DNA of 64,000 bases from Bifiguratus adelaidae. Taxonomy: Eukaryota; Mucoromycota; Endogonomycetes; Endogonales. Positions within the stretch are counted from its first letter, which is position 1; every line of letters starts with the position of its first letter. The notes beneath the pieces were generated by a model. The model saw nothing but the letters and a program-made list of their open reading frames with translations. It ran no database searches and had not been told where the DNA came from. The stretch covers positions 1-64,000 of the forward strand of contig MVBO01000051.1 in NCBI GenBank assembly GCA_002261195.1. The letters run 5' to 3'. This document shows positions 12,271 to 22,461 of the stretch, piece by piece. The translations under genes and the position numbers were made by a program.

Positions 12271-12956
12271 ATGTTCCACCTTGTTCCCTGTCAGTCAACA
12301 CAACTGGCTCATGTTGAGCTATCCAACGGAACTAAAGTCTCTGAGCGCATTCTACTCGAACTCGTCGATCCCCGCAAGGAGAATTGCCGACATCTCGTCG
12401 AACTTAATTTGAACTGTGCGAATGCGTCTATTTTACCTATCGATCGTCCCCAATCCGAAGCTTCCCAATTCACCATCCACAGACGCCGAGAAGACTTGTG
12501 ACCTTAATAGCGAATCGACACAGGAACCAAGCTTGGGCATCGCTAGCTCGACACTGTCCAACCCTTTCCGCTCTTCACCTTGCCCATTGTCATACCGTCA
12601 CCGACGCCTTCCTCGCCATTCTTGCCCAACACCTTCACGCTTCCCTTCAACTCCTCGACATATCCTCATGTCCCTATATTACCGATCAAGGCATTCTTGC
12701 CCTAACACAATACCACGGAGATAGCCTTTCCTCCATAGACATTTCCTATTGCTTCAAATTGACGGATGGAGCCGTCTGGCACCTCGTAACGAGTTGTCCA
12801 AAACTGACGATGCTTTGGGTCGAAGGCGATTACGGCAAGATTAGTCCATCTTGCTTGGATCCTATACGTAATGGTGTAGATAGAGATGGACGCCCGCTTT
12901 CGGGGAGTCGTCAGATCAAACAGCTTAGTCACCGCATCGTGGACATTGTGATATAA
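12271..12956 (+). pseudogene. Leucine-rich-repeat (Amn1/F-box-LRR-like) fragment, interrupted
   Basis: Two adjoining plus-strand frames (12271-12501 and 12498-12956) encode cysteine-type leucine-rich repeats like those of Amn1 and F-box/LRR proteins: CRHLVELNLNCANAS, then CPTLSALHLAHCHTVTDAF, LLDISSCPYITDQGILAL and SIDISYCFKLTDGAV. The frame changes near 12498 inside the repeat array with no intron to explain it, and no F-box precedes it. About eight repeats would be expected in a full protein; four or five are recognisable. It begins only about 10 bp from the truncated end of the alanyl-tRNA synthetase copy, on the opposite strand, which suggests a rearrangement joint. Confidence 0.6.
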
Positions 12957-13006
12957 AAATTTGGATTTCTGGTCAATGCTGCTGTGAACGAAACTTACAG
13001 TTGCGC

Positions 13007-13570
13007 AGATCCCTTTGTTCATGTACTTAAGCGCGACATATGTAGTGAGAATGGCTCTTACATGGATCCAGTGGATCCGTCCTGTTGAGGGCAAGCCAAA
13101 CGCAATCACACTTTCGCTTCCCCTCTACAGACCGGATACCAAGTTCCTGTTCTCCTGGGTAGAACGTGATTTGGGAGCCACTGCCTTGGCAGCGTTTTCC
13201 GATTTTGCAAGGATGATCGCTGGCTAGAACGTGGTGTATCAGTTGGAAGTATCTTTGGTAGCATAGGCGAAGCCGCCAAGGCATTCGAGCAAGGTAAGCC
13301 AACGGTAACAAGGTCAATGTCGATACTCAGGTATTGTATCTAGGTACTGGCGCCACCGTCGAGTACGCGCCCCCTGGACAAGGAAACTTGCCTGATTCAT
13401 GCCAAAAGAAGCCGTCAATCTGTTTGATTTCGTCAAGAGTATACACGACTAGAGGGAGTTGAGTGTCCCGACTCCTTCCTCTTTGAAAAAGCAAGTCTTG
13501 CCTATCTGGACGTGGAATGACTATGTAAAGTAGGTTTTGGAGCCCGCATTGAGCCAATGGCAACACTAGA
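13007..13570 (+). pseudogene. NmrA-like pseudogene, 3' half only
   Basis: The segment from 13090 on tracks exons 2 and 3 of the intact gene at 5209-6247: DTKFLFSWVERDLGATAL, AAFSDF, then in a shifted frame DDRWLERG and VGSIFGSIGEAAKAFEQG. An intron-like spacer follows, then GATVEYAP. Beyond that the frame breaks again, with recognisable EVECPDSFLFEKAS and EPALSQWQ equivalents of the parent's C-terminus. The 5' half is absent; homology fades upstream of about 13007. There are at least two frame changes plus stops. Together with 6732-7093 it would cover nearly all of one paralogue. Confidence 0.8.
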
Positions 13571-14961
13571 GCTGGTGTAGATTTATTTTCAGCAAATCCG
13601 TAATGGAAATGTGGTGCTAGAAGAATGTGTAACGGAAATCGCTTGGCATAACCTGAGATTAAGTCGATAACATAATAATCGGAAAAAAAAATGTCCAACA
13701 GCCGCTTGCAACTCTTGACTCCTGACTGTCTCTTCATAGTTCCTGTTCGTCTTCGAACACCTGCCGATGTAAGGCCTGCAAATTCTCTGTTAGAATTTAA
13801 GAGATGCCTAATAGCTCTTTGTCCACTGGTGCATGTCCAAAGCTCATCACTCCGTAACAAAGCCATGAGTATGTATGTCTCGCTCCGAAACTACCCGCGT
13901 TCTCTCTGCTCTCTGAGCAGAACCTTTCAATGGCAACTTGTATCTCGGAACAAGGACGCTGCCCATAAAGGGCAATGAACAACCCTAAAAAGGGCAAAAA
14001 GTGAATATGCCGTGCGTCTCGCACCTTGCCTTCTTCTCGCTTCTGTTTGCCACGCAAAACGAGTCTACCAACCGAAAACTCTGTGCCTCTTAGGCTCACC
14101 AACTTGCCCCACGACATCATGCTCACAGTAGCGGAGCACCTTGACAGTGTCTCCATAACCGTTTTAACGCAAACCGACTGCGAACACGCTCGACGTGGAA
14201 GACTCATACGCGGACCTGTCCCGTGCGAGATGCTTCAAAAAGAGATACAAGAGCAGAACGTGAAAGGACATGTATCTCGAGTTTGAAAATGCCTAACCCC
14301 ATCTCTATAACTATCACTTGTTGCGCCCCTCAATCCGGGCCCGTCGACAATGGCTGGAGAGAACGCTACGCAAGCGAAAGCAAGACACTGTGAGAAGAAT
14401 TGGGACCAAGCCGGCTTTTGCCTCACTCTCAACTGCCCATGTATATGGGAGAATCCCGGTAAGTCCTATCATCACTTGTGCACCGTATACATTGTGTTGA
14501 TCTATATAGCGCGCGACAGGCAATAAGACTAATGATTTCCGTCGCCATTATCTCCAATCCGGCCACACTCCATTCCAAAAGTTTCAAATGTCTCACATGC
14601 AACAGAAAGATCCGAGTGCTTGCGCCGCCGAGCGATGAGTGGCCGACCGCCTTACGACAGAAAATCTCATACGCTCCTCCGGCGGCGAAATTGAATAGAG
14701 GATACCCACGATACCCTCACAACTTGTATAGACAGACTACTATATTTTGCGGATGTGAGTACAAGCCATCCTGTATACCAGTGATCGATAGAACAAAAGG
14801 TCATCCCACGCCTTCACACTATGTCTCCTACACTTGCCCCTTGTTCTCGCGTGACTTGCTTTGAGCCAATGAACCACATCACGTTCCACTAATTGGACCT
14901 TGGCACTTTGCACCTCTCTGTCTCCTGGTGCTGCATTTGGTTCCGCATTGCTCTAGGATAG
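13571..14961 (+). other. Spacer with weak F-box-like remnant
   Basis: No complete gene is visible. At 14083-14160 the plus strand reads LRLTNLPHDIMLTVAEHLD, which resembles the first half of an F-box (LPxDILLxIAEHL). It continues only to a stop at 14284-14286, and the later stretch 14560-14860 (with CLTCNRKIRVLAPPSDEWP) is open but in a different frame without a convincing splice link. This pattern fits a decayed F-box gene, but the match is short and could be chance. The final 100 bases are the 5' flank of the Sec14-like gene. Confidence 0.3.
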
Positions 14962-16267
14962 ATGGTTCCTCCTCCAGAAGAGAAGCGACAAGCATGTATA
15001 CTGCAGTTTAGAGAGTTGCTGGGGCCAGATGGCCAAAATGTCGACATTGATGTGAGGCTTTTGCATTGGAGACATGTGCACCATTTTGATGTCTTTCTAG
15101 ACGGCCCAGCGGTATTTAATTGCGCGTAGCTGGGATGTGGTAAGTGCGCTCTTGTAGCATGAGGGACATTTTATTCACCGTCGTGTCTTAGCCAGCAGCT
15201 ATCAACCAATACACGAAAACGCTACAATGGCGCGCGCAGAATCGGATCGATGACATTCCTGTAGCTACCCCCGACAATGGGCTACCGGCCCTCTATGCTA
15301 TTCGAGGTTATTCGTCTCTTCCCGATCAGAATCTAGAAGCTGCACCTGGTGTTGCCGAAAATGTCTTGCGCATTGCTACCTACATGGGTGGTTCAGGTCT
15401 GCACAAGTTTGATCGGGATGGGTGTCCTGTCTATATTGAGCGCTTGGTAGGCTGGGGGATGTGGAGCGTCGTGAAGGTGTCCACTCATCAGAACGATTTT
15501 TAGGGTCTTCATGACGTCAAGGGCCTAGCCAAGAACTGCACCATGGAAGAAGTCCTTACGTATCACTTGGCATGCAACGAATTTCTACACCGTATCATCC
15601 TCAAGGAAGCCAGTGAACGCGCTGGACACAAAATCAGTCGGGAATCCGTCATTTTTGATTGTACAGGCATGGGCTGGCATCGTAGGTTGAACGAGTATGC
15701 ATAGCATGCAAAGATTGATAGCGCTTGACAGAGTTCCATATGCCTGGCTTGCAGTTTTTGCGAGGTATCCTCGATATTGATCAATCCTACTACCCAGAAA
15801 CCATGAACAACCTCTACCTCATCAACACACCCTCCGCATTCGTCATGGTGTGGAAGATTGTGAAGGCCTGGATGGATCCAGGTCTGATTGCCAAAGTCCA
15901 CATTCTCGGAAGCGACTATCAGCCCATTTTGCGCGACAAGATTGGGGCCGAGAATCTACCCACGTTTTTGGGCGGAGAATGCCAATGTCAGGCACCTGGT
16001 GGATGTTTGCCCAATAACCGTGAGTACAGATAGACGGGCGTGTTGCTTATGCAGCTCATATGCTCACCACGCTTAAACTGTGTAGGCGAACATCCCATTC
16101 CTAAGGCGACAGAACAGAATCCCACCCTGGAAGGCAAGGTCTATTCGGACGAAGTCGTCGCTAAAGCCCACACTACTCAACCGGACTTCAGCAAAGCCGC
16201 CGAGGCCGAATATCACCTTGCCAACAACAACAGCCTGCCCAGTCTGACGGCGATCACGGATGCGTAA
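14962..16267 (+). CDS. Sec14-like CRAL-TRIO lipid transfer protein
   Basis: Six exons (14962-15051, 15101-15139, 15192-15446, 15504-15681, 15732-16019, 16086-16267) give about 343 residues, in range for Sec14-type phosphatidylinositol/phosphatidylcholine transfer proteins. These move single lipids between membranes and stimulate phosphoinositide synthesis. The CRAL-TRIO N-terminal helices run to about residue 60 (RYLIARSWDV, TLQWRAQN). The lipid-binding domain follows with GCPVYIERL, then GLHDVKGLAKN, VIFDCTGMGW, YYPETMNNLYLINTP and FLGGECQC near its end. All six exons join in phase; exon 2 is only 39 nt. The C-terminal 60 residues are hydrophilic and not conserved in the family. The gene converges on the POP8-like gene, with 41 bp between the two stop codons. 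Confidence 0.9.
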
Positions 16268-16308
16268 CCATGGATGTCGCTCTTTCCTGTATACACCATG
16301 CTGATAGA

Positions 16309-16753
16309 TTATGATACAAGGTTCCGACTATCGGATGCCAATGCCAATAGATGCGATGATGTGTTTTTGACCTGTATCTGTACTTGGCTGCTATGCATGG
16401 TCAAGGCACTCCTAAGCATCGTGGCGTCTCTGTAAACGTTAAGCGTCAATAGACGATCCACACAATAAGGCGAAAGGTACCACTTACTCGACGGCCACCT
16501 TGAGTATCGCGTCTAGGGTATCTGGGTTCCAGTCGAGAACGTCCACGGCCACCGCGGACCCTATCAGTCCAAAAGTGCCCTCCAGACACGATGCAACCAG
16601 AGTTCGCACAGAAAGGACGTCGAGGGGTCCTGCATTCGATGATCTGTCATGGTCTTTCAGTGAGCACGCGCATGCTGTGTAGAGAAGGTCCTGTGCTTAC
16701 AAGTGAAGCAAAAAGTACTGGAATCGGCTAGGCAAAGTTTGCCTGGTCACCAT
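16309..16753 (-). CDS. RNase P/MRP subunit, Rpp14/Pop8-like
   Basis: Three very short minus-strand exons (16701-16753, 16488-16643, 16309-16429) join in phase to about 109 residues. The fold-defining part matches the Rpp14/Pop5/Pop8 family of small RNase P and RNase MRP protein subunits, which help process precursor tRNA and rRNA in the nucleus: FQYFLLHL (first strand), VRTLVASCLEGTFGLIGSA, then VDVLDWNPDTLDAILKVA. Pop8-type proteins are about this short and lack the Pop5 C-terminal extension, so Pop8/Rpp14 is the better fit, but divergence in this family makes the exact orthologue uncertain. Donors are GTAAGC and GTAAGT. Its ATG lies 3 bp downstream of the ALG2 stop on the same strand, so its promoter must lie inside ALG2 or the two are co-transcribed. 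Confidence 0.75.
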
Positions 16754-16756
16754 ACT

Positions 16757-18514
16757 CTATTTGAACCAAAACACCATACAACTCAAAAAGAGCACAATGG
16801 CTAGTGTTCTATACGGTATGGACGGCAATGGTTGCTGTTTAACAAGATCCGATAGAATAGACTCCAAGTGATCCACAAAAGCATGGAGAGAGAACCGGTC
16901 GCGGACCATCACACGGCCGTTCCCACCCAAAAAGTCCTTTGTCACTTCGCCAACGAGGACCTTGCGCACGACCTGGGCCCAGGCTTGAGGGTCGGGCTCA
17001 CAGAGAAAGCCGGTAATGTTGTTGACGACGGTCTCGGTCGGTCCACCATTGTTCACGGCCACGACGGGCAAGGATGCGTACATGGCTTCGATAGGGACGA
17101 TCCCGAAATGCTCATTGGAAGGCGTGTAGAGGAGGAGATGGGCGTTGGCTAGGAGGTAGGTGCGTTGACTATCCGAAAAGGAGCACAAAAAGACGACTTG
17201 CGCATCGCTTGGTATATTGTTGGATTCCCTAGGATAGATCGTATGATGCACGAGTCGGTGCTGATCGGCCAACTGTTGCAGTTCGCGGTGATATTCCACA
17301 TTTTCAAGAATGCGTGCATCGTAGCCGCCGGCCACGATGAGTCGCGTGTCTTGAAACGTTTTGGTATCGAGCAGCTGTTGTGAGTTGAGCGTGGCAAAGG
17401 TGTTGATGGCCAGAGCAATATTCTTTTTGCGTTCAAAGCGATTGATGGACAAGAGTGTCTTTTTCGTACTGCTCAAGAAAGCAAACGATGCATTAGCATA
17501 TATGTCTGTATAGAGAGCCACAGGCCACGGGCCAATAACCACCTTTTCAACATGCGCACAGCTGGATCGGATTCATCCACCTCCTTGTCATAGGACTCGA
17601 GATTCAAAGGTGGATACAAGACTTGAGGGAGATGAGAGATGTTGGGAAAAGCCTGATGAAACATGCCCCGCGTAAAGCGCGAGTTGACAACGATGGCGTC
17701 CGCGAGTCCTGTCACAGGTGCACATGGGATGAATGCGGTCTATTCACAAGGCAAACACGTCGACTCCTGTTCACTTACCCGTCGTCCATTCTTCAAATCG
17801 ATCGACGGGCCAACGATAGATCTTTTTGAGCAAGCTCTTTCGTTCCGTCAAGTACTTGTCGGGGAAATGACAATAAAAGAGAATCTAATCGGCCATGAGA
17901 TGCTTGATCTGCGCTTTGTCACCCCAACTTTCACCCTTACCTTGGATCCAATCAACCAATGCAAGATGGGAACGCCAGCGCTCAATGAATCCACAATATA
18001 GATGTCAAAGTCTCGGCCATAGACACAAAGCCATAGACAGAGAAGTATGCTCCGTAGAATAGCACACAGGATATGAAATCGTCCTCCAATACTCCTCGGC
18101 ACCAAGCGATTGCCCTTAACCACCACCTTCAATGTGCCTAGTGCTCAAAGATGAGTGTCCTGTTGGTCTCCCGCACCTCGCGCGCGCTCTCTCTCGCTTT
18201 GCTTTCACCCTGCCCTTACCATCCCGTGTCTCTTCAAAGCAGTGAGAAGGATCATGATGCGATGTTAACATGACGACCGAGTGCCCCCTCTGCTGTAACC
18301 CCACCGCTGCATCCACCACCAACCTCTCGGCACCTCCAATACCAAGATCGGGATGAACAAATCCCACTCGACAGGGCTTCAAACCCTCCTTCTTGGGTGT
18401 AGGTGTGGATATAGACCCAGCTGATCCACCTGGTGTCGTCAATGACACCAACGGTGCTTCCATGGCTCTTGAATATTCTCGAAGTGTTGAGGAATCGGAC
18501 AATAAGCGTGACAT
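16757..18514 (-). CDS. ALG2: ALG2 alpha-1,3/1,6-mannosyltransferase
   Basis: Five minus-strand exons (18220-18514, 17941-18137, 17779-17884, 17543-17708, 16757-17468) give about 491 residues. Alg2 adds the second and third mannose to dolichol-linked Man1GlcNAc2 on the cytosolic face of the ER, for N-glycosylation. Diagnostic blocks: [20 protein letters not shown] (nucleotide-sugar fold entry), [43 protein letters not shown], and [19 protein letters not shown] with the GT4 E-x7-E motif (E-HFGIVPI-E). A hydrophobic stretch near residues 120-140 and a C-terminal one ([13 protein letters not shown]) match the known membrane-associated segments. The start is uncertain: Met at 18514 adds about 40 low-complexity residues before the family core, and Met at 18463 is an alternative. 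Divergent from the acidic unknown gene at 18654. Confidence 0.95.
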
Positions 18515-18653
18515 TTCTTCTTCTTTGGGCTTTGTCTTGTTTGCTTCTCTTCTCTCTTCTCTATCTGCTTCTACTCTTCTGTCTTCTTCTTCTATTCTAC
18601 AACTAGCGAGTCTTCCCACCCACATGCTGGTGGGAGTTCGGACATACCATGAT

Positions 18654-19476
18654 ATGCGAAAGAGAGCGCATGAGGACATTGAGGATACTCACTCTCCCAA
18701 AAAGTTTATAGCCGACCGGTTTGCCAATAGCTTTGCGGCACTGAGTCTGCAAGGTGGGTAGAGTGACTAGAAGGAATAGGGTGCATACTGACAGGGTTTA
18801 GGACCTGCTCCGTCGTCTCCGGTGGTGATCAGCAAGCATCCGACGCCTCCACGCGATATTGAAGAAGCACCCGATATACCCAGACGCAGCGCTGTACAAC
18901 CACCAGCACCGAGCAAACATACCATTGTCATTGAGACATTAGATAGCGATGAGGAGGACACGGTCAGTCAGGGTGCCGGCGTACCCGAAATAGAGGACGC
19001 CGAGCTCGAGGATGTCGAACCTTCTCGGATACAGTATGGCGGTACGAGTAGGCTTCCCTATGAACGACGACAGGATGGATCATGGAGTGTTCCATCCTTT
19101 GTGTTGGATCCAAATAGAGACAAGGCTTTTGTCGACCCAGAGGTGGTAACGCCCGAACAGGCCTTGATCTTGTATCAGCCTCTTATTGTCAAGATTGATC
19201 TCCCCGAGGACGAAGAAACGGATGAGGTGAGTAGGACATAGAAAATGGACATGTAAGGCAGAGGAATTGATGCGGCGCCTTGCTTCGCTATAGTTGAATG
19301 GACCGAGAATCACGGAATTGGATCCGACGGACGAAGCCTACGATATCGAAGTTGGGAGTGATCATCCGGACGACATGGAGCCCATATCAGAGATGCAGAC
19401 ACCGGAGCAATCGATGGATATGGAGGATGACGATGGTATGGTTGAAAGCGAGGAGAATACCATGGAATTGGATTAG
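18654..19476 (+). CDS. Acidic hypothetical protein
   Basis: Three exons (18654-18753, 18802-19226, 19294-19476) join in phase to about 235 residues. I do not recognise the family. The N-terminus is basic and could be a nuclear signal plus short helix ([18 protein letters not shown], then [11 protein letters not shown]). The centre contains [14 protein letters not shown] acidic patches around [13 protein letters not shown], a more ordered block [17 protein letters not shown], and a very acidic C-terminus rich in Asp, Glu and Met. Consistent splice sites and phase make a real gene likely. The ATG at 18654 is 139 bp from the farther ALG2 start, so the two probably share a bidirectional promoter. 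Composition suggests a nuclear or chaperone-like disordered protein, but that is a guess. Confidence 0.65.
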
Positions 19477-19725
19477 GACCAAGGGGTCGACTGGGCTGGA
19501 AAAGTGGGACAAGAAGGGAACCCAAGGTGGTTCCATCTGCACAAATGTACAACATTATACAAACGTTGATTTCTTTTCTTTACATAAACACCTGGAACTC
19601 GAATGGACACCGCTAAAGACAACGTCATGCCTCGTTTCTAAACAGTCTAACCTTTATACAATCGCCGCATAATGTACATGTACAACACAATCCATGGCGA
19701 GCAGGGCTTTCTCTCGCCGAATAGA

Positions 19726-20494
19726 CTAGAGAATCTCCAACTGAGGAAACGTCATGCGTTCATCCAGCTGCTGTTGAGACCATACGAGCATCTTAAGAAG
19801 CGAAGGCAACTTGGGATCCCTCTCCTGACTCTGACTTTCCAAAATAGCTGCATTCAACTCCTGTGCCGTCTGTTGTCGCTTGGCATATTGCAACAAATCG
19901 CTCACTGGATTCGCTAGACCGCTCGCGTTCGCATCAAAGGCCAAGAGCGCCATCGTTCGCTCAAACTCAGACAAAAATTCCGGTTGTTCTTCCCCTCGCG
20001 ATGCCAGTTCTTCAGAAGCGAATTCCAAGGCTTCGTTCACTCTGTTGGCGCGAATCAGTTCAATCAATCGTTGTTGTTGCAGGTGAAAGTAGAGCTGAGG
20101 ATTGGTATCGAGGATCTGAAAGATTAAGCATCAGTATAGATTGTCGTATGATATACATATCACTCACATCAGGGTTCAAGTCGTTGACGCGTTCCATGGC
20201 CGCTTCAATGTCACCCGCATGCACTGCACTGCGAATGTGCATGCGCTCCTGTATACTCTCCAAGTCGACATTGGGCTTCAACCCAGACTCGATGCTAAAC
20301 TTTTCCGCAGCGTCCTTGTACCCTTCAATGACCAGATAGTCCATGACCAGTCGATTGAGGTCCCTAAAACACAATGTGAATGCTCTATACGACCAACGGC
20401 AATCCTAGGGCCATACGTACTCCTTGTTCACCTTGACTTCCGCCAACTTTCTGTCCCATTCCTCCTTTTCAATCACTCTCTTTGTCGTGGTCAT
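19726..20494 (-). CDS. GID8: GID8-type LisH-CTLH subunit of GID/CTLH E3 ligase
   Basis: Three minus-strand exons (20421-20494, 20168-20363, 19726-20115) encode about 219 residues, matching yeast Gid8 / human TWA1 relatives. This subunit is a scaffold of the GID/CTLH ubiquitin ligase, which degrades gluconeogenic enzymes on glucose return and has other targets. Seen in order: a LisH helix pair (DLNRLVMDYLVIEGYKDAA), a CTLH domain (IRSAVHAGDIEAAMERVND, then NPQLYFHLQQQRLIELIR), and a CRA region (ALEFASEELASRGEE, ERTMALLAFD). Splice phases agree at both introns. The start ATG at 20494 is 92 bp from the COG5 start on the other strand. Confidence 0.95.
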
Positions 20495-20586
20495 GGTCAA
20501 GGTGTGCTTTTAAATGGCGGAACGCGCACCACGTTATGCAGGTAAATGGGACACATTGACAGAGTAAATGGGTACTTTAGCACTCA

Positions 20587-22334
20587 ATGACACGCTACTC
20601 AGACTATCATGTATTCCTCACGACGGATTTTGACGCCAATGCCTATGCGAATGCGATCATCAGTCAAGTATCGAGTGGGACGGGAGGAGGAGGCAGGAGC
20701 AACGAGGATGTGGCTGTAGCACTTGCCGAGCTCACGTACAATGTCGACAATCTCAATGATCAGATCAAGGCCGAGGTGGGTGGCTGAGAGGCATGACAAC
20801 AACCAAAGGCGCGCAACTTATAGGGTTGTTAGGTCCAGGCGAATACCCAACGGTTATTGGCGCATGTTGCGTCGACGCGAGAGCTTCAAGGGGCCTCTCA
20901 AAAGGTCACGCACGATGTAGAAAAGCTTCAGGCGACAGTGAATGGGTAGGTCCTACGGACAGGAGAACGACAAGGACAACATCTCATCGTACGAACAGGA
21001 TCAGCGACAAGGTCAAGCAACCTTACCAAGTGTTGCGTACATGTATCATCCAACAAGAACGCCTACATGTTGCCTCTGAATACCTCAGAGGCCTCGTCCG
21101 ATTTTGTCGTCTTTCAAAACGACTCCAGACTGAGGAGCCGCTGGTGGACCAGCCTCAGGGTTTGGCAAATGAAGCTGATTTGGCAGCGCGAGCGCTGATT
21201 CTGGAAGAGATTGGTACGTATGTCGCATGATGGCTGGATGGCGCACATGAAATGACCATGCTTAGAAACCTTGATGGCCGATTATGATTTGGAAGGCATC
21301 GAAGTGGTTGACCAGGAAATGCCTAGGCTGATGAAAACAAGGCAGACCGTATTACAGGGCGCTGATGTGCTCCTGCAGAATGGACTCAGAACACAGGTAC
21401 ATAGATCATGGGACGTCGGCTTTGCAGGATGCCCTCTCATTTAGCTAGAATCAATCCGAGGTCGCGTCCGCTTTAAACATCTTTCATAATCTCAAGAGGT
21501 TATCAGACAAGGTCGTCGAGATTATGGAGGATACCACAGATGCTCTTATTGAAGAAGTCAAGCGGGCCATTGATATGCGCTCTGTGGAAACGGAAGCAGT
21601 AGGTAGGGTCATAAGGAACGAGACAGTGACAACATGTTGATGCCATGGGCGCCTCCAGCTCTCATGTCCGAATCCAACGTATTGTCAAGAGGCTGGCATC
21701 AGGATCGAACCACCACATCTGGCCCCTATTGGGCGCAAATTATTTGGGATAGGCTAGAGAAGCTGATGAGTTCCATGGCAGATCACTGTATTAGGGTGAG
21801 TGCAGCATCTCATCATGATATTTGAAGTCCCGTATCGACCTCTTTTCTTCAGATTTTCTTGCTAGAATCGGTGCTGCAGCTCAAAAGAGATTCAACGTCA
21901 CAGCATGCTTACATTGAAGAGGTGTTGGTAGCGGTGGATGATGGAAACGGACTATTACATCATTTTTGGAAGCGACTTTCGCTCAATTTTGAACATGAGC
22001 TGAAAACGGCCGCCAAACGTGGGTCTAGACATGCAGCTCTGATGGAACATCCTTCTCTGATTCGCTTGCCTAGGGTCGCAATTCTTGCAAACATTGCTGG
22101 TCGATGGATACCCTCGTTTATTCCGGTTACTGAACGAATTCTTCGAAAAGGTAGCGCTTTACAGTGGAAAATCCTTGCTCGAATATACCAAAACGTATGT
22201 ACACTCGCATATGCATGAACGCTGGTTAAACCTTTAGTAGACCTGCCTATGTAATTATGCTTCGAAGCATATCAGGGTTCGAGACGGCATATTTGTCACG
22301 GACAAACGCCAGAATCCAGGATCCCATGTCATAG
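20587..22334 (+). CDS. COG5: Conserved oligomeric Golgi complex subunit 5
   Basis: Nine exons (20587-20775, 20833-20945, 20999-21213, 21266-21396, 21449-21598, 21703-21795, 21853-22018, 22074-22194, 22238-22334) join in phase to about 424 residues. Cog5 is a lobe-B subunit of the COG tethering complex for retrograde vesicles at the Golgi. Family blocks: DFDANAYANAIISQ at the N-terminus, a coiled region (LAELTYNVDNLNDQIKAEV), the core TLMADYDLEGIEVVDQEMP, and DGYPRLFRLLNEFFEKVALY. The protein ends at RTNARIQDPMS, about where the animal protein (about 840 residues) is half finished, but the yeast protein is also only about 400 residues, so this is probably natural. Readings that skip the 22019-22073 and 22195-22237 introns put the C-terminus in the wrong frame. 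Confidence 0.88.
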
Positions 22335-22461
22335 ACCTCCCTCCACTCCATGTACTTTAACGAGCATTGTGCACTAAAGACCCGTCAGGATGAGCCACAT
22401 GATAACGATTAGACATTAGTAAACGAAGATACGGACACTACAGATGTGAACAGTAATACAT

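Noticed and set aside
13327-13866. Minus-strand open frame of about 179 residues
   Set aside because: It is antisense to the NmrA 3' half-copy; similarity to the intact gene is on the plus strand.
22019-22218. Read-through C-terminus of COG5 in the first frame
   Set aside because: Another frame, reached by a 55-nt intron, gives the family block DGYPRLFRLL and further exons, so the read-through is intron sequence.
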